In this document: positions 36,437 through 44,331 of the stretch, piece by piece
How the letters are laid out: every line of letters begins with the position of its first letter
How positions within the stretch are numbered: position 1 is the stretch's first letter
Assembly: GCA_002428445.1 (NCBI GenBank)
Contig: DIWJ01000026.1
Span: 69,041-133,040 of the forward strand
Length of the DNA stretch: 64,000 nt
Direction of reading: 5' to 3'
DNA from: Syntrophaceae bacterium UBA6109
GTDB taxonomy: Bacteria; Desulfobacterota; Syntrophia; Syntrophales; UBA6109
Position numbers and translations under genes: made by a program
Notes under the pieces: generated by a model
The model's database searches: none
What the model was told of the DNA's origin: nothing
What the model saw: only the letters and a program-made list of their open reading frames with translations

Positions 36437-38386
36437 TCAGCCCTCCCTCCCCGCAGCGCGGATCCTCCGCACCATCCGCCAGATTCCCCAGGTGCCGATA
36501 AGAAGCAGCAGAAAAGCCGCCGCAGCCCCGAGCAGCCCGTAGGTGATCCGTCCGCCGCCGCCGATCAGGCTCGCGGGATTCCAGGACGGCACCGCCCGGT
36601 AGCGGCCCTCGGCGCCGCGATAGCGGTCCGGCACGTCCGGGATCCCGTTGCCGTTCCGGTCGGGAAAACTCTGCAGATATTCGGCCAGGGCAATCCATTC
36701 CTTGAGTTCCTGAATTCCCGGCCGCGCCGGATCCGCATCAACCCGGGCTTCCCGGATATTCGTGATCGGGCGGCCGCCGCCGTCCTTCGGGACGACGGAC
36801 ACGAGACCGCGGGAGGCCGTCCGGAGAAAATCCACCATGTTCGCCATGAAGAGATTCATGCAGACCCGGTAGGTCCCGGCCGGATCGACGGGAACGAAGC
36901 GGCCGTCCGCGCCTTCCACTTCCATTGCCGTGATCCGCTCGAAGAAAACCCGGTGCGGGTTATAGGTGAACCGGACGCCCGCGACCTGGAGGTTGGCGTC
37001 TTCCTTGCGCGGGGCGACGGTGGTCTGGACCTCCAGGATCCGCCGCAGTTCCTCGCCGCTGACATGAACGGCAACGAGCGGATAGCCGGGCACGCCGTCG
37101 GCGCCCAATCCCAGCGACAGGACGCGAAAGGCGTCCGCGGCGGTGATGTTCCCCCGCAGCAGGGTGTCGCGGATATGGCCCAGCGGCTGGACGACCGCGT
37201 GGATCGGCCGGTACCGCTTCCCCTCGGCACGGCGGACGGCATGCCGGTAAGCGTCGGCGATGAGATTCCCCAGCCCCATCTCGGCGCCCCGGCCGTAGGC
37301 ATCGCATAGGGCCTCCATGTCGAACGCGCTTTCCGCCAGGACCCGGTCATGGGAAAGACGGAAGACGGACAGGTATTGCGAGTCGACGATCTCCTTGTAG
37401 CCGGCGATCTTCTCCGTAATCGCAGGGTTTTCCGGCAGGGAAGGGTCGACCTGTGAAAGCCCGTAGGAGACCAGTTCGACGCCGCCCGACCGCAGACACT
37501 CCAACTCGAGGATGCCCAGGTAGGCGCCGTAACAGCCGGCGGAGACGATGATCGTCTTCCCGGCAAGAATCGGCTTGGGGAGAACCGTGTGCGTGTGGCC
37601 GCTGATGATGACGTCGATCCCGGGGACCTCGCGCGCCAGAATTTCATCCTCGGACCGCTTCTTGTCCGCGGACGTTCCCGAGTGGGAAAGGCACACGACC
37701 AGTTCCGCCCCCTCCCGGTTGCGGAGGATGTCGACGGTTTTCCGCGCCGCCTCCACCGGATCGGAAAATGTGACGGGCCGCGAAAAGGGTGCGTCGGATG
37801 CCGCATCCCGGCCCATGAGCCCGAAGAGGCCGATGCGGACGCCGTTCCGGTCAATGACGGTATGGCCCTTGATGGGATACTCCAGAAATGCCTTCATCAG
37901 GGTCGCGTCCTCGACACCCTGTGCTCCGAAGACCAGATTCGCGATGACGACAGCCTTCGGCCGTTTTCCCTTCGCCCGGGCGGCCTGCAGCGTATCGGCA
38001 AGGCCGGCCGGGTGAAAATCGAAATCGTGGTTTCCGAAAGTGACGGCGTCATAGCCCATCTCGCCCATGAGCACCAGTTCCGATGCCTCCGTCATGAACG
38101 CAGTGTGAAAGAGCGTCCCCATGCTGAAGTCGCCCGCGTCCACAAGGATCGAGCGGCCGCTGCGGGCGGCACGTTCCCGCTGGATCAGGCCGGCGAGTCT
38201 CGCGTATCCGCCCTCGTAAATCCGCTGTCCACCGGGCGCGGAAATACGATGGGGCAGAAAATATGAATGCAGATCGTGGGTGAAGAGGATCGCAATCTTT
38301 TTCCCGTCCGTCTCCGCCCAAGCCGCGGAGAGCAGCAGGAGCAGGATTCCCAGGATTGCGCCCGCTGACCAGGCCGTCCTTTTCAT
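36437..38386 (-). CDS. Bifunctional metallophosphatase/5'-nucleotidase (UshA/CpdB-like), exported
   Basis: 649 residues. A signal peptide (WSAGAILGILLLLLSAAWA) precedes a two-metal phosphoesterase domain with LFTHDLHSYF, DAGDFSMG, FGNHDFDF and SGHTHTVLPKP, then a 5'-nucleotidase C-terminal domain (GAEMGLGNLIADAYRHAV, NITAADAFRVL). The end has a single transmembrane helix (LLGAAAAFLLLLIGTWGIW) with an RRIR tail, so the enzyme should be tethered to the inner membrane facing the periplasm. It likely hydrolyses nucleotides or their cyclic diesters for scavenging. AGGAGG lies six bases before the ATG at 38386. Confidence 0.9.
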   Translation of the reverse strand: MKRTAWSAGAILGILLLLLSAAWAETDGKKIAILFTHDLHSYFLPHRISAPGGQRIYEGGYARLAGLIQRERAARSGRSILVDAGDFSMGTLFHTAFMTEASELVLMGEMGYDAVTFGNHDFDFHPAGLADTLQAARAKGKRPKAVVIANLVFGAQGVEDATLMKAFLEYPIKGHTVIDRNGVRIGLFGLMGRDAASDAPFSRPVTFSDPVEAARKTVDILRNREGAELVVCLSHSGTSADKKRSEDEILAREVPGIDVIISGHTHTVLPKPILAGKTIIVSAGCYGAYLGILELECLRSGGVELVSYGLSQVDPSLPENPAITEKIAGYKEIVDSQYLSVFRLSHDRVLAESAFDMEALCDAYGRGAEMGLGNLIADAYRHAVRRAEGKRYRPIHAVVQPLGHIRDTLLRGNITAADAFRVLSLGLGADGVPGYPLVAVHVSGEELRRILEVQTTVAPRKEDANLQVAGVRFTYNPHRVFFERITAMEVEGADGRFVPVDPAGTYRVCMNLFMANMVDFLRTASRGLVSVVPKDGGGRPITNIREARVDADPARPGIQELKEWIALAEYLQSFPDRNGNGIPDVPDRYRGAEGRYRAVPSWNPASLIGGGGRITYGLLGAAAAFLLLLIGTWGIWRMVRRIRAAGREG

Positions 38387-38491
38387 GACAGACCTCCTGC
38401 CTGATTTCGTAGCACAAATTGCCGCGCGCCGCCACCGGGGACGGTACACGGCCGTTTGTCACCGTCCCGCGAATCCGGCAGCGAGCGCATT

Positions 38492-38511
38492 CCCCGCGGC
38501 TTGCCGCGGGG
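38492..38511. repeat. Perfect hairpin with CTTG loop
   Basis: CCCCGCGG-CTTG-CCGCGGGG, an 8-bp perfect stem with a CTTG loop, in the leader region before the dehydrogenase gene. A second hairpin with the same loop lies 48 bases further on. Confidence 0.55.
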
Positions 38512-38558
38512 TAAGCGAGCGAATGATATTCAAGATCTCTTCCTTGGGATCGAAGATT

Positions 38559-38578
38559 CTCCGGAGCTTGCTCCGGAG
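38559..38578. repeat. Second perfect hairpin with CTTG loop
   Basis: CTCCGGAG-CTTG-CTCCGGAG, an 8-bp stem with the same CTTG loop as the previous hairpin. It is nested in an outer imperfect repeat, ATATTCAAGATC (38527-38538) facing GATCTTCAATAT (38578-38589). It ends 34 bases before the dehydrogenase start. Confidence 0.55.
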
Positions 38579-38622
38579 ATCTTCAATATGTTACAAGGTC
38601 GGCAAAAAGGGTGGGGGGAATT

Positions 38623-40107
38623 ATGCCCGGTTCATTTCTCAGCCTCCGTCTCGCACTGGAGACGGAAAAACTCCCGCAGAACCCGGAAAAGTCCCGTTTT
38701 CTCCCCGAACTCTATTACGGAACGTCGCTTTCGGACTTCGGCCCCTGGCTGGCGGATCTCCTGCGGCGGCGCGCGCCGGGGAAACGCGTCTGCCTCGTTG
38801 TCGACGGGACTCCGAAAAAATCCTCGGCCAAACCGGGGCACGAGATCGACGCCGACTTCCGCGCCGTCCTTGCGGGCGCGGGCATCGCCTTCGACGAAGT
38901 CAATCTCTCCGAGCGCCTGGGAATCCCGGCCGCCGCGATCCACGCCTCCGCGCACCTGCTGGACGGCGTCCGCGGAACCCTCGCCGGCCGCGGGGATCAG
39001 GCGGTTGTCGCCCTGGGGTCCGGAAGCCTCACGGATCTCGTCAAGCACGCCCTGCATCTGGACGGCATGAAGACCCCCTTTATCAGCGTGCCGACGGCGC
39101 TCACCGTCACGGCCTTCACCTCCGCCTTCGCCGTCCTCGACTTCTCTGGCGCAAAAAGGACGCAGGTCTCCCGCGAAGTGACGGCCGCCTGCTGGATCCA
39201 GCCGTTTCTGGCGAATGCCCCCGGCGGCATGTCCCGGGCAGGTTACGGGGACCTCCTCGCCCGTTTCGTCGCTTACGGGGACTGGTTTCTGGGATACCGC
39301 CTCGGCGTAATGGAGCACTACGACGAACTCGCCTTCCGTCTGATGGAACCCTTCGCCGCGGACATCCGCGCCCACGCGGCCGGATTCGCCGTCGAGCCCC
39401 TCCCCGCGGAAACGACGGAATGCGCCGCCGCCGCCCTGGCCATGGCCGGGATCGCGATGTCCGTCTCCGGGGAGACGACGCCCCTGTCCGGCTATGAACA
39501 TGTCATCAGCCACGGCCTGGATTTCCTGCGCCTTACTTCGGGCCGCGAACTGAACTTCCACGGAGAACAGGTCGCCCTGGGATCGCTGATCAGCGCCCGG
39601 ACGATCGACAGCCTGCTGGCTCGCCGCCTCCCCGGAAAGGATCGCTGGAGAACGGCTCCGGTCTCGGAATCCCTGGCAGCCCTCGACACCCTCATTTCCG
39701 AAGCGCCCTTCTTCGGCGGCGAAGAGGACGTCCTCACGGAGAAGGAACGTGGCAGCCGGATCGAGGCGCTGCGGGAGCGCATCGAATCGGCGCGGAAGGA
39801 ATTCGCCCTCGAGTACCGGAAGAAATGGGCCCGCTGGGAAACCGCGTCGTCCCGCCTCCCCTCGTTCGTCGAAAGCTGGCCCGTGCTGTGCGCCGACCTT
39901 GCCCGCCTCACCGTCCGGGCCGGAGAGCTGGAGCCGCTGCTGCGGAAGGCGAACCTGCCCGTCCGGCCCCAGGACATGGCCTTCCCCGCGACGGAGAGGG
40001 AGCTCCGCTGGGCGATCCGTTTCGCCCCTTTCGTGAGACTGCGGATGAACGTCGCCGACCTCCTCTTCTGGATGGGAGAAGATCCCCTGGCCGCTTCGGG
40101 ATGGTAA
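38623..40107 (+). CDS. Iron-containing alcohol dehydrogenase, glycerol-1-phosphate dehydrogenase-like
   Basis: 494 residues. The N-terminal domain has VVALGSGSLTDLVKHALH, the NAD-binding GGGS-like loop, then ISVPTALTVTAFTSAFAVL, in the position of the G1PDH/AraM VPTxxSxD motif. The C-terminal domain shows metal ligands SGYEHVISHGLDF and FHGEQVALGSL. This is the fold of sn-glycerol-1-phosphate dehydrogenase and 2-deoxy-scyllo-inosose/dehydroquinate synthases. A C-terminal extension of ~100 residues is longer than usual. The ATG at 38623 follows a GGGGGGA stretch. The substrate is not certain; bacterial versions act on sugar or polyol phosphates. Confidence 0.75.
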   Translation: MPGSFLSLRLALETEKLPQNPEKSRFLPELYYGTSLSDFGPWLADLLRRRAPGKRVCLVVDGTPKKSSAKPGHEIDADFRAVLAGAGIAFDEVNLSERLGIPAAAIHASAHLLDGVRGTLAGRGDQAVVALGSGSLTDLVKHALHLDGMKTPFISVPTALTVTAFTSAFAVLDFSGAKRTQVSREVTAACWIQPFLANAPGGMSRAGYGDLLARFVAYGDWFLGYRLGVMEHYDELAFRLMEPFAADIRAHAAGFAVEPLPAETTECAAAALAMAGIAMSVSGETTPLSGYEHVISHGLDFLRLTSGRELNFHGEQVALGSLISARTIDSLLARRLPGKDRWRTAPVSESLAALDTLISEAPFFGGEEDVLTEKERGSRIEALRERIESARKEFALEYRKKWARWETASSRLPSFVESWPVLCADLARLTVRAGELEPLLRKANLPVRPQDMAFPATERELRWAIRFAPFVRLRMNVADLLFWMGEDPLAASGW

Positions 40108-40311
40108 ACCCGGAACCGCCCTGGCGGCGCCGAATATCCCGGTTGACATCCCCGCCGCCCCGTATTATACCGCCCGCCGAATGGCCGGCCGGGCCGCAAC
40201 AAACAGGTCCGCCGCGAACCGAACGGCAGACCCTTTGCGGCGCAAGGACGACCGCCGCGCCCTGTAGAGCCCGGCGGTTCTTTTTTGCCGTTTACAGGAT
40301 TGGAGGAGTCC

Positions 40312-40764
40312 ATGGAGAGAACGATCCGGGCCGGCGACAAGGTCGCCGTATCCTACACGGGCCGACTCGAGGACGGAAGCGTCTTCGACTCGTCGGAAGG
40401 CCGTCCTCAGCTGGAATTCACGGTGGGAGCGGGCCAGATCATCCCGGGCTTCGATCGGGCCGTCCTCGGCATGATCGCCGGAGAGAAGAAAACGGTGACC
40501 GTGCTTCCGGAGGACGGGTACGGTCCGTATCTGGCGGAGTACGTGGTCGATCTCCCGAAGGAGATCTTCCCCGCCGACATGCAGCTCGTCCCGGGGACCG
40601 ATGTGCAGCTCCTCGACAAGGCGGGAAGGCCGATGCCCTACCCCGCCCGCATTGTAGAGATTCTCGATGCCGGCGTCCGGCTGAATCTCAACCACCAACT
40701 CGCCGGGAAGACCCTCGTTTTCGACATCGAGATCGTATCGGCGCAACAGGAGGAAGAAGGATGA
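40312..40764 (+). CDS. FKBP-type peptidyl-prolyl isomerase (SlyD-like)
   Basis: 150 residues. DKVAVSYTGRLEDGSVFDSS and LEFTVGAGQIIPGFDRAVLG are the FKBP flaps and active site, and GYGPYLAEYVVDLPKEIFP begins the insert-in-flap domain that binds unfolded chains. It lacks the His-rich metal-binding tail of E. coli SlyD, ending in EIVSAQQEEEG. It likely acts as a cytoplasmic folding helper and isomerase. TGGAGGAG lies before the ATG. The stop TGA overlaps the ATG of the SEC-C gene. Confidence 0.9.
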   Translation: MERTIRAGDKVAVSYTGRLEDGSVFDSSEGRPQLEFTVGAGQIIPGFDRAVLGMIAGEKKTVTVLPEDGYGPYLAEYVVDLPKEIFPADMQLVPGTDVQLLDKAGRPMPYPARIVEILDAGVRLNLNHQLAGKTLVFDIEIVSAQQEEEG

Positions 40765-40988
40765 ACGCACGCATGGCCGCCTCGACCGGGGCGGATTCGG
40801 ACACGGAAAAGAAGAAACCGCTCCTGCGGAAGGTCTGGGATTACCTCAACGGAACCGGGCAGAAGGACGAGCCCGCGCCTCTGGGCAGAAACGATTTGTG
40901 CTGGTGCGGCAGCGGCCTGAAATACAAGCGCTGCCACATCGAAGAGGACGACAGGCAGAGGCGGAAGCGCGCGGGGAACCGCATCTGA
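40761..40988 (+). CDS. SEC-C motif small protein
   Basis: 75 residues. LGRNDLCWCGSGLKYKRCH is the SEC-C zinc motif (CxCx8CH) as in the SecA tail, preceded by a Lys-rich helix (EKKKPLLRKVWDYLNG). It overlaps the FKBP stop (ATGA) and has AGGAGGAAGAAGG upstream. As in other short SEC-C proteins, a role with SecB, ribosomes or as an adapter is possible but unproven. No enzymatic domain is present. Confidence 0.82.
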   Translation: MNARMAASTGADSDTEKKKPLLRKVWDYLNGTGQKDEPAPLGRNDLCWCGSGLKYKRCHIEEDDRQRRKRAGNRI

Positions 40989-41116
40989 CGCCGGAGGTTC
41001 CGCGACATCCGCCGAAATTCCTTTCCCTGAAGGAATCGCTTCCCCCCTACCGGCCCGCCGGCAAATGTGTTAGGATCGCACCTCGAAAACGATCTGATTG
41101 TCAGGAGGAACAGAAC

Positions 41117-41950
41117 ATGGACTGGGGAATGGAAAACCGCCTGTCGCAGCTCATCCAGCGCGACGGCCGCTGCTTTTTTCTGCCCATCGACCACGGCTAT
41201 TTCCAGGGACCGACATCCTGCCTGGAGAGACCCGGCGAAACCATCGAGCCGCTGCTGCCCTATTGCGACGCGCTCTTCGTGACGCGCGGCGTGCTGCGAA
41301 GCTGCGTCAAGGCGGCGGGAAGCAAGCCCATCATCCTGCGCGTCTCCGGCGGCACGAGCATCATCGGCCCGGACCTCTCCGACGAGGTGCTCACCACCTC
41401 CATCGAAGAAATCCTCCGCCTCAACGCCACGGCCGTCGGCATGTCGATCTTCGTGGGAAGCGAATACGAGCGGGAGTCGCTGACGAACCTCGCCGACCTC
41501 GTCAACGAATGCGAGGAGTTCGGCATCCCCGTCATGGCCGTCACCGCCGTCGGCAAGGAGCTGGAAAAACGCGACGCCCGCTACCTGGCGCTGGCCTCCC
41601 GCATCGCCGCCGAACTGGGGGCCCGCGTCGTCAAGACGTACTGGTGCAAGGATTTCGAAAAGGTCGTCAACGGCTGTCCCGTTCCCGTCGTCATGGCGGG
41701 CGGACCCAAGTGCGAGACGGAGCTCGAGGTTCTGGAGTTCGTCTACGACGGCATCCAGCGGGGGGCCTGCGGCCTCAACCTCGGCCGGAACGTCTGGCAG
41801 CACCCCCGCCCCGTGGCGATGATGCGGGCGCTGCACGCCATCATTCACGACGACCTCACCGCCCGCGAAGCCTGGGAGATGTTCCAGGATCTGCGGGGCG
41901 TATCGCTCGTCGTCAACAAGAAATCGGGGAAGCCTCGCGGCAAGAAATGA
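41117..41950 (+). CDS. LsrF-like class I aldolase/thiolase
   Basis: 277 residues. MDWGMENRLSQLIQ, LPIDHGYFQGPTSCLERPG, VTRGVLRSC, VGSEYERESL, VVKTYWCKDFEKVVNGCPVP and VMAGGPKCETELEVLEF match LsrF, whose Schiff-base Lys lies in VVKTYW. In enteric bacteria LsrF cleaves 3-hydroxy-2,4-pentanedione 5-phosphate in AI-2 breakdown, but no lsrK, lsrR or Lsr transporter is here. Instead a zinc alcohol dehydrogenase follows with an ATGA overlap, so the pair probably handles a different sugar-derived ketone. AGGAGGAA lies eight bases before the ATG. Confidence 0.85.
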   Translation: MDWGMENRLSQLIQRDGRCFFLPIDHGYFQGPTSCLERPGETIEPLLPYCDALFVTRGVLRSCVKAAGSKPIILRVSGGTSIIGPDLSDEVLTTSIEEILRLNATAVGMSIFVGSEYERESLTNLADLVNECEEFGIPVMAVTAVGKELEKRDARYLALASRIAAELGARVVKTYWCKDFEKVVNGCPVPVVMAGGPKCETELEVLEFVYDGIQRGACGLNLGRNVWQHPRPVAMMRALHAIIHDDLTAREAWEMFQDLRGVSLVVNKKSGKPRGKK

Positions 41951-42993
41951 CCCCCATGCGCGTCGCCGTCTATTACAGCAACCGGGACGTCCGGGTCGAG
42001 GAGCGGCCGGTTCCGCAGATCGGTCCCGGGGAGATCCTGGTGCGGATGAGGGCCTCCGGTATCTGCGGCAGCGACGTCATGGAATGGTACCGGATCCGGA
42101 AGGCGCCGGTCGTTCTCGGTCATGAGATGACGGGAGATGTCGTCGAGGTCGGCGCCGGCGTTGCGGGTTACCGGATTGGCCAGCGCGTCTTTGTCGCCCA
42201 CCACGTCCCCTGCAACACCTGCCGCCGGTGCCTCACCGGCCATCACACGGCCTGCGAAACCCTCCACACGACCAACTACGATCCCGGCGGCTTCGCCGAG
42301 TTCATCCGCGTTCCGGCCCTGAACGTCGACCGCGGCGTCTTCGTCCTTCCCGACGGGATGACCTGCGAGGACGGTGTCTTTATCGAGCCGCTGGCCTGCG
42401 TCCTGCGCGCCCAGCGCGCCGCGAATGTCCGACCGGCGCAGTCCGTCCTGGTCCTGGGAAGTGGCCTCTCGGGAATCCTGCACATCCTCCTGGCACGCGC
42501 GACCGGCGCCGGACGGGTGCTTGCAACCGACATCCACCCCGACCGCCGGAAGGCGGCGGTCCGCTTCGGCGCCGACGCGGCGATCGATCCCCGCGAGAAC
42601 GTTCCGGAGCGCGTACGGGAGATGAACGGCGGGCATGGCGTCGACCTCGCCGTGGTCTGCGCCGGCGCACCGGCGGCCTTTGCGGAGGCCATGCAATGCG
42701 TGGACCGCGGCGGCAGGGTCCTGTGGTTCGCGACGACGGAGCCCGGCGTGGAGGTTCCCGTCCCCGTCTGCGATCTGTGGCGGAACGACGTGACGCTTCT
42801 TCCCTCCTACGGCAGCAGCCCCTTCGACAACGCGGCCGCGATGGAGTTGATCCGCGCCGGACGGCTGCCGGTGAGGGACATGATCTCGCACCGCCTGCCG
42901 CTTTCGCGGGCGGTGGAAGGTTTCCGCCTCGTCGCCGACGGCGGGACGGCCCTCAAGGTGATCCTGCAGCCCGACGCGCACAGGCCTTCATAG
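41947..42993 (+). CDS. Zinc-dependent medium-chain alcohol dehydrogenase
   Basis: 348 residues. ASGICGSDVMEW and LGHEMTGDVVEVG give the catalytic zinc Cys, His and Glu, CNTCRRCLTGHHTAC the structural zinc site, and LVLGSGLSGILHILLARA the NAD(P)-binding loop. The sequence resembles sorbitol/threonine/galactitol dehydrogenases; its alcohol substrate is unknown. Translation is coupled to the aldolase through ATGA. The ATG at 41956 is an alternative start. Together with the aldolase it may form a two-step sugar or polyol branch. Confidence 0.88.
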   Translation: MTPMRVAVYYSNRDVRVEERPVPQIGPGEILVRMRASGICGSDVMEWYRIRKAPVVLGHEMTGDVVEVGAGVAGYRIGQRVFVAHHVPCNTCRRCLTGHHTACETLHTTNYDPGGFAEFIRVPALNVDRGVFVLPDGMTCEDGVFIEPLACVLRAQRAANVRPAQSVLVLGSGLSGILHILLARATGAGRVLATDIHPDRRKAAVRFGADAAIDPRENVPERVREMNGGHGVDLAVVCAGAPAAFAEAMQCVDRGGRVLWFATTEPGVEVPVPVCDLWRNDVTLLPSYGSSPFDNAAAMELIRAGRLPVRDMISHRLPLSRAVEGFRLVADGGTALKVILQPDAHRPS

Positions 42994-43015
42994 AAGGCAG
43001 CCGCAGGGCCGTTCG

Positions 43016-43471
43016 TCAGTAAATCCCCATCCCGCATCCGGCCGCGAGGACACCGCCCAGTTCGCGGCACTTCTCCAGGACCTCCTCCGTCAGGTTGCCG
43101 CGCGAGATCACCGCTTCCTGCACCTTCCTGAACTTGTAACCGAGGGCGATCCGCTCGACGGCCTTGACCGCTCCGGTCCCGTCGTTGCCGGCGGAAACGA
43201 AGAGGGCATAGGGTTTCCGGAATACCTTTCCCTCGGCGCCCGCGTACGTCCGGTCGAAGAAATCCTTCAACAGGCCCGCCATGGTGCCGAAGTTCTCCGG
43301 CGTCCCGAAGGCGATCCCGTCGGCGGCGAGGAGATCGTTCAAATCGGCGTCGGTCGCCCGCTTCAGGACGGCCGTTGCATCTTCGACGGCCCGCACGCCG
43401 TTGGCTACGGCGGCGGCCATGCGCTCCGTATGGCCCGTTTGGGATGCATACACGATCAGGATCTTTGCCAT
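43016..43471 (-). CDS. Flavodoxin-family NAD(P)H-dependent reductase (WrbA-like)
   Basis: 151 residues. MAKILIVYASQTGHTERMA has the FMN-phosphate loop (S/T-x-T-G-x-T), GIAFGTPENFGTMAGLLKDFFD the second FMN loop and LFVSAGNDGTGAV the third. This is the flavodoxin-like fold used by NAD(P)H:quinone reductases and small flavoproteins. AGGAGGCG directly before the ATG at 43471 fixes the start; the longer upstream frame is not protein-like. It runs divergent to the MBL gene. Confidence 0.85.
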   Translation of the reverse strand: MAKILIVYASQTGHTERMAAAVANGVRAVEDATAVLKRATDADLNDLLAADGIAFGTPENFGTMAGLLKDFFDRTYAGAEGKVFRKPYALFVSAGNDGTGAVKAVERIALGYKFRKVQEAVISRGNLTEEVLEKCRELGGVLAAGCGMGIY

Positions 43472-43605
43472 CGCCTCCTCCTGTTTCCGTCCTCCAGAAT
43501 TTTCTATACAGGAAAGCCCCGTCTTTTCCCACCGCCCTCTTTGCGATTGCATTTTGCGGCTGCCCCATGTAATTTTGACCATCTGCATATCATGAAGGAG
43601 TCTCC

Positions 43606-44274
43606 ATGAAACTCGCCAACGACCTGTATGCCTACGAATGGACATCCTATTCCGAAAACAACTGCAACAGCTTTTATATCGGCGGCAGGGTCGGGGCGCT
43701 GATCGATCCGGGCCTGGCCTCTTTCGTCCCCGATCTGCTGGCGTCCATGAAGGCGGACGGCATCCGTCGCGAGGATATCCGCTTCGTCGTCAACACCCAC
43801 TCCCATCCCGATCACTTCGAAGGGTCGCGGATTTTTTCGGACGACACCGTTTCGATCGCCCTCCACAAGGACGAGATGGCCTTCATGAAAGGCGAGGGCC
43901 GTTATCTCTACCAGCTCTTCGGACTCCAAGCGCCCAAGGTCGACGTGCAGCTCGCACTGGAGTCCGGCGACGCGGAATTCGGCGGGGAAACGTTCCGGGT
44001 CCTGCACGTCCCCGGCCACTCCCCCGGCTCGATCGCCCTGTACGATCCGAAGCGCAAGGCGCTTTTCTGCGGCGACGTCATCTTCGACAAGAATGTGGGC
44101 CGTACCGATTTTCCCGGCGGCGATGCCAGCCTGCTCAAGGAGAGCATCCGCGGCCTTGCCCACCTCGACGTGGAGATCCTGTTGCCCGGCCATATGGGGA
44201 TTGTCGAGGGCAAGGACAACGTCGAGGAAAACTTCCGGACGGTCATGGAAAACATCTTTCCCTACCTGCGGTGA
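43606..44274 (+). CDS. MBL-fold metallo-hydrolase (glyoxalase II-like)
   Basis: 222 residues. NTHSHPDHFEG is the HxHxDH metal-binding motif, followed by LHVPGHSPGS (third His), FCGDVIFDKNVGRTDFPGGD and LLPGHMGIVEG (last ligands), as in glyoxalase II and persulfide dioxygenase-like hydrolases. It likely hydrolyses a thioester or a similar substrate. AAGGAG lies upstream of the ATG. It is transcribed away from the flavodoxin-like gene and followed by a large EF-hand protein. Confidence 0.88.
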   Translation: MKLANDLYAYEWTSYSENNCNSFYIGGRVGALIDPGLASFVPDLLASMKADGIRREDIRFVVNTHSHPDHFEGSRIFSDDTVSIALHKDEMAFMKGEGRYLYQLFGLQAPKVDVQLALESGDAEFGGETFRVLHVPGHSPGSIALYDPKRKALFCGDVIFDKNVGRTDFPGGDASLLKESIRGLAHLDVEILLPGHMGIVEGKDNVEENFRTVMENIFPYLR

Positions 44275-44331
44275 GAAACGGTCAACGACGATTTTGAAAA
44301 CGATTGGCAGAGGATGAAGGGAGGGCTTCTC

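Noticed and set aside
43016..44274. Flavodoxin-like and MBL genes as a split flavodiiron (oxygen or NO) reductase
   Set aside because: The genes are divergent, and the MBL protein has the HxHxDH hydrolase motif rather than the HxExD diiron motif.
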